Assembly: GCA_947472795.1 (NCBI GenBank)
Contig: CANJBL010000003.1
Coordinates: 62,001 to 126,000, forward strand
DNA from: Fidelibacterota bacterium
GTDB taxonomy: Bacteria > Pseudomonadota > Alphaproteobacteria > Rhodospirillales > Rhodospirillaceae
DNA: 64,000 nt
Direction: 5' to 3'
The notes under the pieces were generated by a model. That model saw only the letters and a program-made list of their open reading frames with translations, did no database searches and had not been told where the DNA came from. Below are positions 1 through 9,513 of this stretch, piece by piece. The stretch's first letter is position 1. The number at the start of each line of letters is the position of its first letter. The translations under genes were made by a program, and so were the position numbers.

Positions 1-417
1 GCCGCGCCCGCTTTCGCCGCGGAAATGTTTGACCGGAGCACCATGCTCGGCTGGCAGAGAACGGCCTCGCCCACGGCCATGGCCTATGTGCGTATGCCCT
101 TCCAGTCGGCCGGCACCGGGAGCCAGCAGCCGCGCGCAGGGTTCATGATCACGCCGCCGCACACCTATCGCCCCGGCACCGCACAGGCCTTCAGCAGTGC
201 TCACGGCGTGGTCGATTTCGGCATCACCGGCCGCGACTTCCATCAGCCCTGGACGACCTCGCTGAACCTCAACAATGCCGTCGCCTGGACGGGCAATGCC
301 GAGGCCATGCCGAAGAACGCCACATATCTGTTTGAGAGCGGCGTCTCGTGGGTGGTTGTGGGTGTAGCCAGCGTCGTCATCATCGCCGGCACGATCGCGC
401 TGTCGAACGAGAACTAA
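1..417 (+). CDS. Secreted hypothetical protein, 5' end outside window
   Basis: The reading frame is open from base 1. Codons before the first internal ATG (25) read Ala-Ala-Pro-Ala-Phe-Ala-Ala-Glu, which looks like the end of a cleavable signal peptide, so the true start probably lies upstream. The remaining 130 or so residues contain no domain I recognise. The C-terminal 30 residues form one hydrophobic segment followed by a short polar tail (SNEN), suggesting a bitopic membrane anchor. It ends 49 bases before the convergent glycosyltransferase gene. The signal-peptide reading is inference; the ORF and hydrophobic tail are visible. Confidence 0.6.
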   Translation, partial: AAPAFAAEMFDRSTMLGWQRTASPTAMAYVRMPFQSAGTGSQQPRAGFMITPPHTYRPGTAQAFSSAHGVVDFGITGRDFHQPWTTSLNLNNAVAWTGNAEAMPKNATYLFESGVSWVVVGVASVVIIAGTIALSNEN

Positions 418-465
418 TCCCCGTTCTTTTGCTTAAAACGCCTTCGGCGCTAAACGTCTTCCGCG

Positions 466-2367
466 CTAAACATCTTCAGCGCCTTGGCGCCGCGCCATGA
501 TCTCATCGAAACGCTCGAAGGTGGCGTGACCATCACTGCTGACGCCGTGGCCCGTGAGGATGATCCAAACGGTCTTGAAGAGGATGCGGATGTCGAAACC
601 GATGCTCAGGTTGTCGACATAAAAGACGTCCAACATGAACTTCTCTTCCCATGTGAGCGCGTTGCGGCCATTAACGACGGCCCAGCCGGTGATGCCGGGC
701 TTCACGTCGTGGCGGCGCGCCTGCTCGGGCGTGTAATAGGGTCCGTACTCCGGCAACAGTGGGCGCGGCCCGACAATGCTCATGTCGCCCTTCAGCACGT
801 TGATGAGTTGCGGCAGTTCATCCAGTGAATAGCGGCGCAAAGCCTGACCGAAGGGCGTGAGGCGCACGGCGTCCGGCAGCAACGCGCCGCTGGCGTCCCG
901 CGCGCTGGTCATGGAGCGGAACTTATAAATTTTGAAAAGCTTGCTCTTGAGACCGGGGCGCATCTGCGTGAACAGCACCGGCCCGCCCATCTTGAACCGG
1001 ATGGCGATGGCGAGCCCCAGCAGCAGCGGCGAGAGGACGAGCAGCGCCGTGCCGGCGATGGCAACGTCCATGACGCGTTTGACGGACAGTGTGCGCCGAC
1101 GCAGAACGGCTGCGCGCGGGTCAGCCGCGACGGCCTCCTCGATCAACGTGCGCACTCTGCCGATGACGCGCTCGAGGCTGAACTTGCTGGCGGCCAGGGA
1201 TGCCGATTGCTGGCTGGCGCGGCGCAGACCGTCGCTGTCGCGCAGAAAATCGGCCAGCTCGGCGGCGGCGGCCTCCGGGTCCATGGGCAAACCGATGCCG
1301 GCGCCACGGCCCTCGATGAGGTCGCGTTGCAGCTCGGCATCGAAAAGGACGACAGGTTTGCCGGCGGCGAGCGCATCGAACAGCACGCCCGGCGGCTGCT
1401 CGGGTTCGTTCTCCTTGCCGATGGCCAGCACGGCGGCCGCGGCATTCAGAAGTCCCGCGAGATCGCGGCGCGGCAACGCATCGAGGAACCACACCGATTT
1501 GTGCAGGATGCCCAGCTCTTGCGCGCGGGCTTCGAACTTGCCGCGCAGATCGCCGTCGCCGCAGAAAGCAAAGGTGATCTCGGGCGCGATGCGGTGCACG
1601 GCCTCGGTGAGGGCAATGACGCCGTTCATGTTGCGGTCGCCCTTGAGGCGACCCGCGTAAACTACGAGCGGTCCTTGTGCGAGCTGCGGGTAAGCGGTGA
1701 GGGCAGGTACGCTGCGGCCCGGCTGCGCAGCGAAGAGTGTGGTGTCGGCGGCGGGGCTGCTGAGCAGGATCTTGCTTGTGTCTAGGCCCTCGCGCTGGAA
1801 CACGTCCCGCGCGCGTTCGGACAGCACGATGATATGCCGCGCGACCGCGCCTCCCAGGCGGTAGAGTGCGCGCGCGCCGCGCATCGTGAGGTTTTTGACG
1901 AAGCCCGCCGTGCGGTCGGGCAGCGGCGGCAAACCCTCGCGCGCCTCGACGATAAGGGGAATGCCGCGCCAGACGCAGAACAGGCTGGCAAGTGCCAGCG
2001 TGCCCAAGGGGCGATCGCCCATGAACACGGCATCGACGTCGCGGCTCTGCCAGATGCGCCAGAGAAGCCCCCGCGTGAACATGGCGCTGATGTGCTGGGG
2101 CCGCGTATAGCCGAAGCGCCCGCGCGTATGGGCGGGCATTACGTCCATATGGACGCCGGGGTTCAGCGGACTCTCGCCTTTCCACAACACCGAGGTGGTG
2201 ATGGCGCTGACGCGGTGGCCAGCGGCCGCGCAGCGCTGCGCGAGATCGTAAGAGCGCGTGGCGCCGGGAAGATCGGGGCCCTGGAAAAAAGGATCCAGCA
2301 GCAGGATGTGAAGCTTGCTGTCGGATTTATTGGCGGACTTATTGTCGGGTGGCGGCGCGGTGTTCAT
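466..2367 (-). CDS. GT4 glycosyltransferase fused to a PglC-type phosphoglycosyl transferase
   Basis: A 633-residue protein starting at ATG 2367. Residues about 18-415 resemble a GT-B family 4 glycosyltransferase: an N-terminal GATRSYDLAQ-type loop, and a nucleotide-sugar half with VVYAGRLKGDRN and the acidic ENEPEQPPG region. Residues about 430-633 are a complete bacterial sugar transferase: a reentrant hydrophobic segment after KRVMD, the KFRSM motif, the catalytic Asp-Glu pair in SLDELPQ (about 516/517), and VGPRPLLPEY. The C-terminal part should load a sugar phosphate on undecaprenyl phosphate at the inner membrane, and the N-terminal part should add a second sugar. The downstream minus-strand neighbour is a GT-C-like membrane protein, so the pair probably serves a surface glycan or lipid-linked oligosaccharide. 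Substrates cannot be told from sequence. Confidence 0.88.
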   Translation of the reverse strand: MNTAPPPDNKSANKSDSKLHILLLDPFFQGPDLPGATRSYDLAQRCAAAGHRVSAITTSVLWKGESPLNPGVHMDVMPAHTRGRFGYTRPQHISAMFTRGLLWRIWQSRDVDAVFMGDRPLGTLALASLFCVWRGIPLIVEAREGLPPLPDRTAGFVKNLTMRGARALYRLGGAVARHIIVLSERARDVFQREGLDTSKILLSSPAADTTLFAAQPGRSVPALTAYPQLAQGPLVVYAGRLKGDRNMNGVIALTEAVHRIAPEITFAFCGDGDLRGKFEARAQELGILHKSVWFLDALPRRDLAGLLNAAAAVLAIGKENEPEQPPGVLFDALAAGKPVVLFDAELQRDLIEGRGAGIGLPMDPEAAAAELADFLRDSDGLRRASQQSASLAASKFSLERVIGRVRTLIEEAVAADPRAAVLRRRTLSVKRVMDVAIAGTALLVLSPLLLGLAIAIRFKMGGPVLFTQMRPGLKSKLFKIYKFRSMTSARDASGALLPDAVRLTPFGQALRRYSLDELPQLINVLKGDMSIVGPRPLLPEYGPYYTPEQARRHDVKPGITGWAVVNGRNALTWEEKFMLDVFYVDNLSIGFDIRILFKTVWIILTGHGVSSDGHATFERFDEIMARRQGAEDV

Positions 2368-2418
2368 GCTCCGCGTTTATACTGATGCGCCAGGGATCAC
2401 GCCAGCGAGACCCATCAC

Positions 2419-4116
2419 TTATTGCACGGCCTTACGGCGATAGAGCTGCAGTGTCGCGCCCTTATAGGACGTGGTCGACGCCAGATCGAAACGCGCGGCA
2501 ATGGCCGCAAGCTGCGCGCGCTGGTCGATGCTCTTGTCGAGCTGGAAGACGATGACATCGACATCGCGCCCGATCCAGCGCGCCAAGGTCTCGTCGGACC
2601 AGAGTGTCTCTTCCTCCAACGCCGCCTGGACAGCTTCGCGCGCAGTGCCGCTCAATCGGGGGCTGAGCGAACGCTTGGTCCCGGCGGGGTCGATGCTTTG
2701 CGCCGGCAGCATGTGACCGGCAAGAAAGATGGCGTAGGGAAGCCCGGCGATATTCTCGCGGCCCAGACTGTGCAGAGCGAGCACGGGCTCGCGGGCTGGC
2801 GCGTTGGCGGAAATCCAGCGGGCGGCGGTTTCCATATCGCTCCATTCGGTGGCGGGTCCGGCGGCGGTGATCAGCGGAATGGGGAAGGACTTATAAGGGG
2901 CCAGCGTGGCGGCGTTGGGCGCGAAGGCGTTGAGGGCCACCGCGACAGCAGCGCCAACCACCACCAGCGGTGTGGTGGGAACGCCGCTCGACCGTAGACG
3001 ATGGCCCATCATGGCCAGAGCCAAAGCGGCGGCGAGTGCGCCAACGGCGCTAAAGGTTGGCGCATAGGAGGCGATGCAGTCGGCGCAGTATCCGAGTGCC
3101 GCGAGATAGTGCGAGAGCGCAAGCCAGAAGAAATAGAGCGCGGCGATCCAAAGAACCTTCAAGGGCCCGCGCGCGAACACGAACAGCAGAAGCGCCAGCA
3201 GCAATATACCGCTGTAAGGCAGGATGAAGGCATCGAGCAGCGTGACGGCGGAGAAGCGATCGAAGGCCGGGCCCATGGTCAGCGGGCCGACAGTGCCGCG
3301 GTCGATGAGCGTGAAGTTGGGCGCGAGCACACCCAACTCGCCAAGCGACGGCGAGATCACCGGCAGGCGCAAAGCATATTGGCCCAAGCGCTCGGGGAAA
3401 CTCAGGATCACGGCGGCGGAGACGGCAGCCATGCCTGCGACAAGAATTGCGGTGTGGATTGCGCGCTTGCGGCCGATGGCGGCGATGTAAAGCGGCGCCA
3501 GCACAATGACACTGAGCAGCATGTGTTGTTGATAGAAGTAGAGCACCGCCAGCAGCGCACCCATGAGGACGGTCATGACGGGACGCGGACGGCCCATGCT
3601 GGAGACGATGAGCCAGATGGCGGCAAGATGCAGCGCCGAGACCGTGGCGGCGGGCGTGGCGGTGGCGAAAGCAACAATGGTCGCCGGTGTCGCCAGCAGC
3701 ATGAACACGGCGGCGGCGGCCACCAATGTATTGGCGGTCAGCCGGCGGCAGATGGCGAACAGCAGAAGACCGCTCACCAGACCCAGAGCGACGGATACCC
3801 AGCGTGAGGAAACTTCACCGAGGCCGGCGAGCTGTTGCCAGAACCCGAGCTGATAGAAGTAAAACGGCATGCGGCCGGTGGCGTCGGTGGCGGTGTACGG
3901 TGCGACCGTGTGGTTCGTGTACCACCAGGAGCGAATGAGATAGCTGGCTTCCTCGGCGCTGGTGTGGCCGTGAACAACCGCCTGAAATGCGATGACGCCA
4001 TAGACCAGAGCGGCGCCCAGCAGGAGAATCGCGGTTGAGAGGGCCTGGGGCGAGGCAAGGAACGACGGGCGGGACGGGCCGCCGGTGCCATCGGACATGT
4101 TGTTTGCCTCGGTCAT
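2419..4116 (-). CDS. Polytopic membrane protein, GT39/ArnT-like glycosyltransferase candidate
   Basis: About 565 residues with a cytosolic N-terminus followed by ten or more hydrophobic segments and a soluble C-terminal region of about 150 residues, the layout of GT-C (PMT/ArnT-like) transferases that use polyprenyl-phosphate sugars. An early loop after the first membrane segment carries the acidic SAEEASYLIRSWW, where GT-C enzymes keep catalytic acids. I place the start at ATG 4116 because GGGGAA sits 6-7 bases upstream; in-frame starts at 4179 (ATG) and 4191 (GTG) are less well placed. It lies just upstream of the fused glycosyltransferase on the same strand, so both are likely co-transcribed. 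The enzyme class is inferred from topology; no acceptor is assignable. Confidence 0.65.
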   Translation of the reverse strand: MTEANNMSDGTGGPSRPSFLASPQALSTAILLLGAALVYGVIAFQAVVHGHTSAEEASYLIRSWWYTNHTVAPYTATDATGRMPFYFYQLGFWQQLAGLGEVSSRWVSVALGLVSGLLLFAICRRLTANTLVAAAAVFMLLATPATIVAFATATPAATVSALHLAAIWLIVSSMGRPRPVMTVLMGALLAVLYFYQQHMLLSVIVLAPLYIAAIGRKRAIHTAILVAGMAAVSAAVILSFPERLGQYALRLPVISPSLGELGVLAPNFTLIDRGTVGPLTMGPAFDRFSAVTLLDAFILPYSGILLLALLLFVFARGPLKVLWIAALYFFWLALSHYLAALGYCADCIASYAPTFSAVGALAAALALAMMGHRLRSSGVPTTPLVVVGAAVAVALNAFAPNAATLAPYKSFPIPLITAAGPATEWSDMETAARWISANAPAREPVLALHSLGRENIAGLPYAIFLAGHMLPAQSIDPAGTKRSLSPRLSGTAREAVQAALEEETLWSDETLARWIGRDVDVIVFQLDKSIDQRAQLAAIAARFDLASTTSYKGATLQLYRRKAVQ

Positions 4117-4369
4117 GACGTTCCCCAAACCAGGCCGGGACGTGCCGGCTGAGCCGGGCGTCCTGGGGCCTTGGTGCATCGATTCCCGCACGCTTCCCCT
4201 TTGATCTGGCGAGGTTTTTTTAACCCCGGCCGATCATCCCGATCCCCATTGTACCCGCTCCCATAATCCGCGCATCAAGTTTCTCAACTAGCCCATTGAC
4301 CCGAAAGGGATTCTTAAGCCTTTCCGCCAATTGTACCCGAGCCTGGACCAGCCTCGCCTGAAGGCGTGG

Positions 4370-4418
4370 GGGCGTTAAGGGTGTCCACGCTTCAAGGCGT
4401 GGACAGGGCGTTAAGGGT
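4370..4418. repeat. Direct repeat pair around a perfect hairpin
   Basis: GGGCGTTAAGGGT occurs at 4370-4382 and 4406-4418. Between the copies lies a perfect 8-bp inverted repeat, GTCCACGC (4383-4390) and GCGTGGAC (4397-4404), with a 6-base loop. It sits in the 424-bp divergent gap (4117-4540) between the GT-C gene and the subtilase, so it could be an operator or RNA hairpin in the subtilase leader. I see no other gene in this gap. Confidence 0.6.
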
Positions 4419-4540
4419 TGGCCATAATGCGCGCGGATCACACGGTTCTTCCGGCTTCGGTCGGTTTCACGGCTTCGACGGTTCAGGCGCGCAACGGCTC
4501 TCCCTTGCGCGCGTTTGTGTGTGTAAGCCGTAAATCCCCC

Positions 4541-6709
4541 ATGACCACATCGTTCCCGATCATGCCCCGTTTTTTCTCGTCTGCTGCGCGCTGCCTTGGT
4601 GTCGCTTTTGCGGTGTTGGTCCTTACCGCGCTCACACTTCCCACAGCGGCGCGCGCCGACGTCGATGACGTTTTGAAGAAAATCCAGCGCGACGGTTCTG
4701 CCCGCGTGCTGGTGCGCATGAAGACCGACCGCGCGCTGGAGTGGTCGGCGCGGCAGCCGGCCGCGGGCCAACGCGCCGCCGTGGCGGCTGCGCTGGACAC
4801 CATGGAGCCGACGCTGCGCCGCGCGCGCATCACGCCCTCGCGTACCTTCCGCACGCTACCTTTTGTAGCCGCGTCGGTGACGCAGGAGCAGCTTTTGAGC
4901 CTGGCCGCGTCACCGGACGTGGAATCGATCTCGCTCGTGCGCCTGGAACGCAAGCTCGCCGAGCGCACGCAAGTGACGACAGCGATGGCTTCCATCGATG
5001 TGCAGAACGCCTGGGCCAAGGGTTACGACGGCACCGGCTATGCGGTGGCGATCCTCGACGGCGGCTTCAATCTTCAGCACCCGATGCTGCGCGGCAAGAA
5101 TGTTGGCGATGCCTGTTTCGCTCTCGACTATGACACGACCGTCAAGAATAACTGTCCTTCAGGGGCGACCCCGCAGATCGGCGAGGGTGCTGCTTCCAAC
5201 TGCCCCGCCGGCAGCGACCGCTGCGAGCACGGCACGCACGTCGCCTCCATTGCCGCCGGCAACGACGGCACCAACTTCGGTGTCGCGCGCGGCGCACGTA
5301 TTGTGCCCCTTGATGTGTTCTCGAAGGACAGCAACAAAGACGACTGCAGCCCCGATCCCACGCCTTGCGAAGTGACTGACTCCTCCGCGGCGCTGGCTGC
5401 GCTCGATTATGTCAACGAACACGCCGCCGAGTACAAGATCGCGGCGGTGAACTTGAGTTTCGGCGGCGCACCGAAGGACGGCTATTGCGACGAGGACCCG
5501 CGCAAAGGCGCCATCGACATGCTGCGCCAGAAGGGCATCATGGTGACGATAGCGGCCGGGAACGACGGAAGTACCGGCAAAGTCGGTGCGCCGGCCTGCA
5601 TCTCATCGGCGGACGGCGTCGCAGCCACCAATGATGGCACCAGTGTCGCGAGCTTCTCGAACTTCGCCAACGTGCTGGATTTCGCAGCGCCCGGCGTCAA
5701 CATCCAAGGCGCAAATTACTCCGGGGCAGGCCTGCTCGGCCTGAGCGGCACCTCCATGGCAGCACCGCACGTGGCAGGTGCGTTTGCCGTGCTGCGCCAG
5801 GCGTTCCCGACAGCGACCTTCGATCAGCTTGAGACGGCCATGAAGCAGACGGGCCTTGCCGTCACGCGTCAAGACTCCGGCATTACGCTGCCTAAGATTC
5901 AGATCGCCGCCGCGCTTGCCAAGCTGCAGGGCAGGGACCGCGGCATCTTCAACAATTTGGTGGCCTCCAATGCATCGACCCTCGGGCAATCGTTCCTAAG
6001 GTTCTTCAACAATTCGAGCGCGCCCGGTACGGTCACCGTCACGCTGCGCGACGTCGGCACCGGCGCGAAGTTGGGAGTGTGGACCAGCGATGCTGTCCAA
6101 CCGCACGCCTCGCCTCAGGTTGCCATCGACACCATCGAGAAAGCGGCGACACCGGCTGCCGGCCAGACCATCGTGACGTCGGGCCGCACCTACTACAACA
6201 TGGAGGTTGCCAGCACCTTCAGCGGTTATACGCAACATGTGTTGTGGGCGCGGACCGGCGGCGTGTTCGCCAATCTCTCCAGTTGCGCGACCGGCTTTGC
6301 GGCGGATTCTTCCATCGTGGCCAATGTGCACTCGACCGCGATCCCCAATTACACATCGCGCCTGCGCTTTGTGAACACCGGCGCCACGACGGACCACGCC
6401 GTGTTGAATATTTATAACGGCACGACCGGCGTGCTCATCTCCACATGGACGAGCCCCGATATCGCGTCCGGCGGTTCTCTGGAAATACGCAGCGCCCAAC
6501 TCGAAGCGCAGGTGAGCGCCTTGGGTTACGCGGTCAATGCCGGCATGTCGCAATACAACGTGCAGCTTTCCAACCTCGCGGGCTATGTGCAGCACGTGGT
6601 GGAGAACAGCACCGTCGGCGCGCTGGTGGACATGTCGAGCAAGTGCGACCTTGCCGTCGCCACGGCGTCGACGTCGCCTTCGCCGGTAAGCGCTCTCTTC
6701 GGGAACTGA
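4541..6709 (+). CDS. Secreted S8 family subtilisin-like serine protease
   Basis: 722 residues from ATG 4541. This start is chosen because it gives a classic signal peptide (basic start, hydrophobic core, cleavage after TAARA); the frame also extends upstream to a TTG at 4418. The catalytic triad is visible: Asp173 in AVAILDGGF, His230 in CEHGTHVASIAAG, Ser405 in SGTSMAAPHVAG, with the oxyanion region AAGNDGS. Cysteine pairs in the inserts suggest disulfides and extracytoplasmic action. A region of about 90 residues before the catalytic domain resembles an inhibitor propeptide. About 240 residues follow the catalytic domain and contain two similar beta-rich stretches (FFNNSSAPGTVTV and FVNTGATTDHAVL), probably repeated domains for surface or substrate attachment. 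No autotransporter barrel or T9 signal is seen. Confidence 0.92.
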   Translation: MTTSFPIMPRFFSSAARCLGVAFAVLVLTALTLPTAARADVDDVLKKIQRDGSARVLVRMKTDRALEWSARQPAAGQRAAVAAALDTMEPTLRRARITPSRTFRTLPFVAASVTQEQLLSLAASPDVESISLVRLERKLAERTQVTTAMASIDVQNAWAKGYDGTGYAVAILDGGFNLQHPMLRGKNVGDACFALDYDTTVKNNCPSGATPQIGEGAASNCPAGSDRCEHGTHVASIAAGNDGTNFGVARGARIVPLDVFSKDSNKDDCSPDPTPCEVTDSSAALAALDYVNEHAAEYKIAAVNLSFGGAPKDGYCDEDPRKGAIDMLRQKGIMVTIAAGNDGSTGKVGAPACISSADGVAATNDGTSVASFSNFANVLDFAAPGVNIQGANYSGAGLLGLSGTSMAAPHVAGAFAVLRQAFPTATFDQLETAMKQTGLAVTRQDSGITLPKIQIAAALAKLQGRDRGIFNNLVASNASTLGQSFLRFFNNSSAPGTVTVTLRDVGTGAKLGVWTSDAVQPHASPQVAIDTIEKAATPAAGQTIVTSGRTYYNMEVASTFSGYTQHVLWARTGGVFANLSSCATGFAADSSIVANVHSTAIPNYTSRLRFVNTGATTDHAVLNIYNGTTGVLISTWTSPDIASGGSLEIRSAQLEAQVSALGYAVNAGMSQYNVQLSNLAGYVQHVVENSTVGALVDMSSKCDLAVATASTSPSPVSALFGN

Positions 6710-6716
6710 TCTGGCT

Positions 6717-7208
6717 CTAACCGCGCTTGCGGAAGCGACGCCGGCGCGGTTCTGACAGCAGCGTCAGGAACGGCAGCTTCACGATCTCATAAGCCAGGAA
6801 GGCGGCAATGACCGCCAAGCCAACATAGACAAACGTGTCGGATGTGACCGACAGGCTTGGCACGAAGTCATGCCAGGTGCCGTTGATCATGGTCGTGTCG
6901 GCGTGACGGAAGAAAGCGAAGGGCTTGGCGATGACATTGGCATCGGCGATGGCGTGGTAAGCGCTCTGCAGTTCGTTGACGCGCTTCTGGGCTTCCGTTT
7001 CCAGCTCCTTACGCACCGTGTCGCTCATGAGCTGGTAGCGTAAGCCATGCTGGACAGCATTGAGGTGAGCCTTGGCCTCGTCGAGATGGCCGCCCAGCCG
7101 CTGCAGGTATTGCACCAGGAAGGCATGGGCCTGGGTGGCCGCAACACCCGCCGCAGCGATAATCACGCCGCCGATGAGGGCATCCAGTTTTTGCAGCACC
7201 CAGCTCAC
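6717..7208 (-). CDS. DUF2937 family membrane protein
   Basis: 163 residues beginning with GTG at 7208, supported by AAGGA ten bases upstream. It has one hydrophobic segment near residues 10-32, a helical charged middle (LDEAKAHLNAVQHG to VNELQSAYHAI), a second membrane segment at about 125-150, and a strongly basic tail (RRRRFRKRG). Length and layout match the uncharacterised DUF2937 family found in alphaproteobacteria. It is convergent with the subtilase and divergent from queA, so it appears to be a single-gene unit. No function is known to me. Confidence 0.7.
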   Translation of the reverse strand: MSWVLQKLDALIGGVIIAAAGVAATQAHAFLVQYLQRLGGHLDEAKAHLNAVQHGLRYQLMSDTVRKELETEAQKRVNELQSAYHAIADANVIAKPFAFFRHADTTMINGTWHDFVPSLSVTSDTFVYVGLAVIAAFLAYEIVKLPFLTLLSEPRRRRFRKRG

Positions 7209-7348
7209 GCGTCACGCATCCTTTTATGGCCAACCATTGACAGGCTCTTAGGGGGACTATAAGGCCCGGCCTTACGACCTAGAAGCCCGTTCGCGCGTTT
7301 TCCGAAAATTGACATGTGCGCGTGGTGGGCTGGGCGCAGGATCTGAGC

Positions 7349-8371
7349 ATGCGGGTTGACCTTTTCGATTTTGAACTGCCGCCGGAGCTTATTGCCGCGC
7401 GCCCCGCGAGCCCCCGCGATTCCGCGAAGTTGTTGCAGGTGACGGCGGCGGGGGGTTGCGACCGCCACGTGCGGGACCTGCCGGAGATGCTGCGCCCCGG
7501 CGATCTCATGGTGTTCAACGATACGCGCGTGCTGCCGGCTCGGCTGTTGGGCACCCGCGGGGAAGCGGCGGTGGAACTGCTCCTGCATAAACAACAAACG
7601 CCTGAGGAATGGCAAGCGTTCGCGCGGCCCGCGAAACGCCTGAAGCCCGGTCAGACCATTGTGTTTCCGGAAGGGCTGACGGCTGAGGTCTTGGGCCGTG
7701 ATGGACCGTTCGTCATCGTGCGCTTCGACCGCGCGGGTGCGGCGTTGATGGAAAAACTCTCCGCCGTCGGGCACATCCCGCTGCCGCCCTACATTCCGCG
7801 CACCGACGACGCACGCGACCGCAGTGACTATCAGACGGTCTATGCCGCCCGGGACGGCGCGGTGGCCGCACCGACAGCGGGGCTGCACTTCACACCAGAC
7901 TTGCTTCACCGCCTGGAAGCGGCCGGGATCGGACGCGCGACGGTGACGCTGCATGTGGGGGCCGGCACCTTCCTGCCGGTGAGTGCCGAGGACACGGATC
8001 AACACGTGATGCACGCCGAGTGGGGTGAGATCAGCACCGAAACGGCCGCAGCCATCAACACCGCGAAGGCACGCGGCGGACGCATTGTCGCCGTGGGAAC
8101 GACATCCTTGCGGCTGTTGGAAAGCGCGGCGAATGCGGATGGCACGGTACAGCCGTTCACCGGCGAGACCGCCATTTTCATCACGCCAGGTGTTGCCGTG
8201 CGCACGGCCGATCTCTTGATGACCAACTTCCATCTGCCAAAATCGACGCTGTTCATGTTGGTGTGCGCTTTTGCCGGCATGGAACGCATGCAGGGCGCCT
8301 ACGCCCATGCTATTGCAAACGGCTACCGGTTCTATTCCTACGGTGATACGAGCCTTTTGGAGCGGGCATGA
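7349..8371 (+). CDS. queA: S-adenosylmethionine:tRNA ribosyltransferase-isomerase
   Basis: QueA transfers and isomerises the ribose of S-adenosylmethionine onto 7-deazaguanine-modified tRNA to give epoxyqueuosine. The 340-residue product has family blocks throughout: [13 protein letters not shown] at the start, [58 protein letters not shown] and [19 protein letters not shown]. Start ATG 7349 is preferred because homologues begin with the [11 protein letters not shown]-like stretch; the frame extends 11 codons upstream. Its TGA overlaps the tgt ATG (8368), so tgt is probably translationally coupled. Together with tgt and queG it gives three successive late steps of queuosine synthesis. Confidence 0.97.
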   Translation: MRVDLFDFELPPELIAARPASPRDSAKLLQVTAAGGCDRHVRDLPEMLRPGDLMVFNDTRVLPARLLGTRGEAAVELLLHKQQTPEEWQAFARPAKRLKPGQTIVFPEGLTAEVLGRDGPFVIVRFDRAGAALMEKLSAVGHIPLPPYIPRTDDARDRSDYQTVYAARDGAVAAPTAGLHFTPDLLHRLEAAGIGRATVTLHVGAGTFLPVSAEDTDQHVMHAEWGEISTETAAAINTAKARGGRIVAVGTTSLRLLESAANADGTVQPFTGETAIFITPGVAVRTADLLMTNFHLPKSTLFMLVCAFAGMERMQGAYAHAIANGYRFYSYGDTSLLERA

Positions 8372-9513
8372 GTGCGTTTTCTTTCGAGCTTCTGGGCACG
8401 GATGGTGATGCGCGGCGCGGGCGCTTGACCACGGCGCACGGCGTGATCAATACGCCGGCTTTCATGCCCGTGGGCACGGCTGCCACCGTGAAGGCCATGC
8501 TGCCGGAGACAGTTGCCAGCACAGGGGCCGAGATCATCCTGGCCAACACCTATCACCTCATGCTGCGCCCCGGGGCCGAGCGCATCGCGAAGTTTGGCGG
8601 CGTGCGCAAATTCATGAACTGGTCCGGGCCGCTGCTGACAGACTCCGGTGGATACCAGGTCATGTCGCTGGCCAAGCTGCGCAAGATGACGGAAGACGGC
8701 GTGACGTTCCAATCGCACATCGACGGCTCGCGCCATCACCTGACGCCGGAACGCTCGATCCAGATCCAGCATATGTTGGACGCGACCATCACCATGGCCT
8801 TCGACGAATGCACGCCGTTCCCCGCCGAGAAGGACGAAGTGGCCGAGAGCATGCGGTTGTCCATGCGCTGGGCGAAGCGCTCCAAGAGTGCCTATGTGCC
8901 GCGTGAGGGATACGGATTGTTCGGCATCGTACAGGGCGGCATCCACGAGGATCTGCGCGCGGACTCCATCGGCGCGCTGCAGAACGTCGGTTTTGATGGT
9001 TATGCCGTCGGCGGGCTGGCCGTGGGCGAGGGGCAGGATCTGATGTTCTCCACCCTCGATCACACCATGCCGCATATGCCCAAGGACAAGCCGCGCTATC
9101 TCATGGGCGTGGGCAAGCCGCTCGATATCGTAGGCGCCGTGCAGCGCGGCTGCGATATGTTCGATTGTGTGTTGCCCACGCGCTCGGGGCGTACCGCGCA
9201 AGCCTTCACGCGATATGGCGCGCTCAACATGCGCAATGCGCGCCATGCCGACGACCTGAGACCGCTCGATGAAAGCATCGATTGCCCGGCCAGCCGCATC
9301 TACAGCCGTGCCTATTACCATCACCTGTTCCGTTGTGATGAGGTCCTGGGTCTGATGCTGCTCACCTGGCACAACGTTGCCTTCTATCAGCAGATGATGA
9401 CGGATCTGCGCGCGGCCATTCAAAACGGCACGCTGGCGAGCTATGCCGCCGCCTTTGCCGCCGACCAGGCGCGCGGAGATGCAGTCGCTGACGATGGCGA
9501 TGACGCCAGATAA
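8368..9513 (+). CDS. tgt: tRNA-guanine transglycosylase with a degenerate zinc site
   Basis: Tgt swaps the wobble guanine of GUN anticodons for preQ1. The 381-residue protein has the catalytic stretch [32 protein letters not shown] and the nucleophile region [17 protein letters not shown]. In E. coli Tgt zinc is held by C302, C304, C307 and H333. Here the aligned stretch reads [19 protein letters not shown], so the positions are Ile304, Cys306, Ser309 and His335: only one cysteine and the histidine remain. The surrounding fold residues are intact, so I still call it Tgt, but the metal site should be weak or absent. A GGAG precedes the start by 6-7 bases. It overlaps queA by four bases and queG by about 20. 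Confidence 0.95.
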   Translation: MSAFSFELLGTDGDARRGRLTTAHGVINTPAFMPVGTAATVKAMLPETVASTGAEIILANTYHLMLRPGAERIAKFGGVRKFMNWSGPLLTDSGGYQVMSLAKLRKMTEDGVTFQSHIDGSRHHLTPERSIQIQHMLDATITMAFDECTPFPAEKDEVAESMRLSMRWAKRSKSAYVPREGYGLFGIVQGGIHEDLRADSIGALQNVGFDGYAVGGLAVGEGQDLMFSTLDHTMPHMPKDKPRYLMGVGKPLDIVGAVQRGCDMFDCVLPTRSGRTAQAFTRYGALNMRNARHADDLRPLDESIDCPASRIYSRAYYHHLFRCDEVLGLMLLTWHNVAFYQQMMTDLRAAIQNGTLASYAAAFAADQARGDAVADDGDDAR

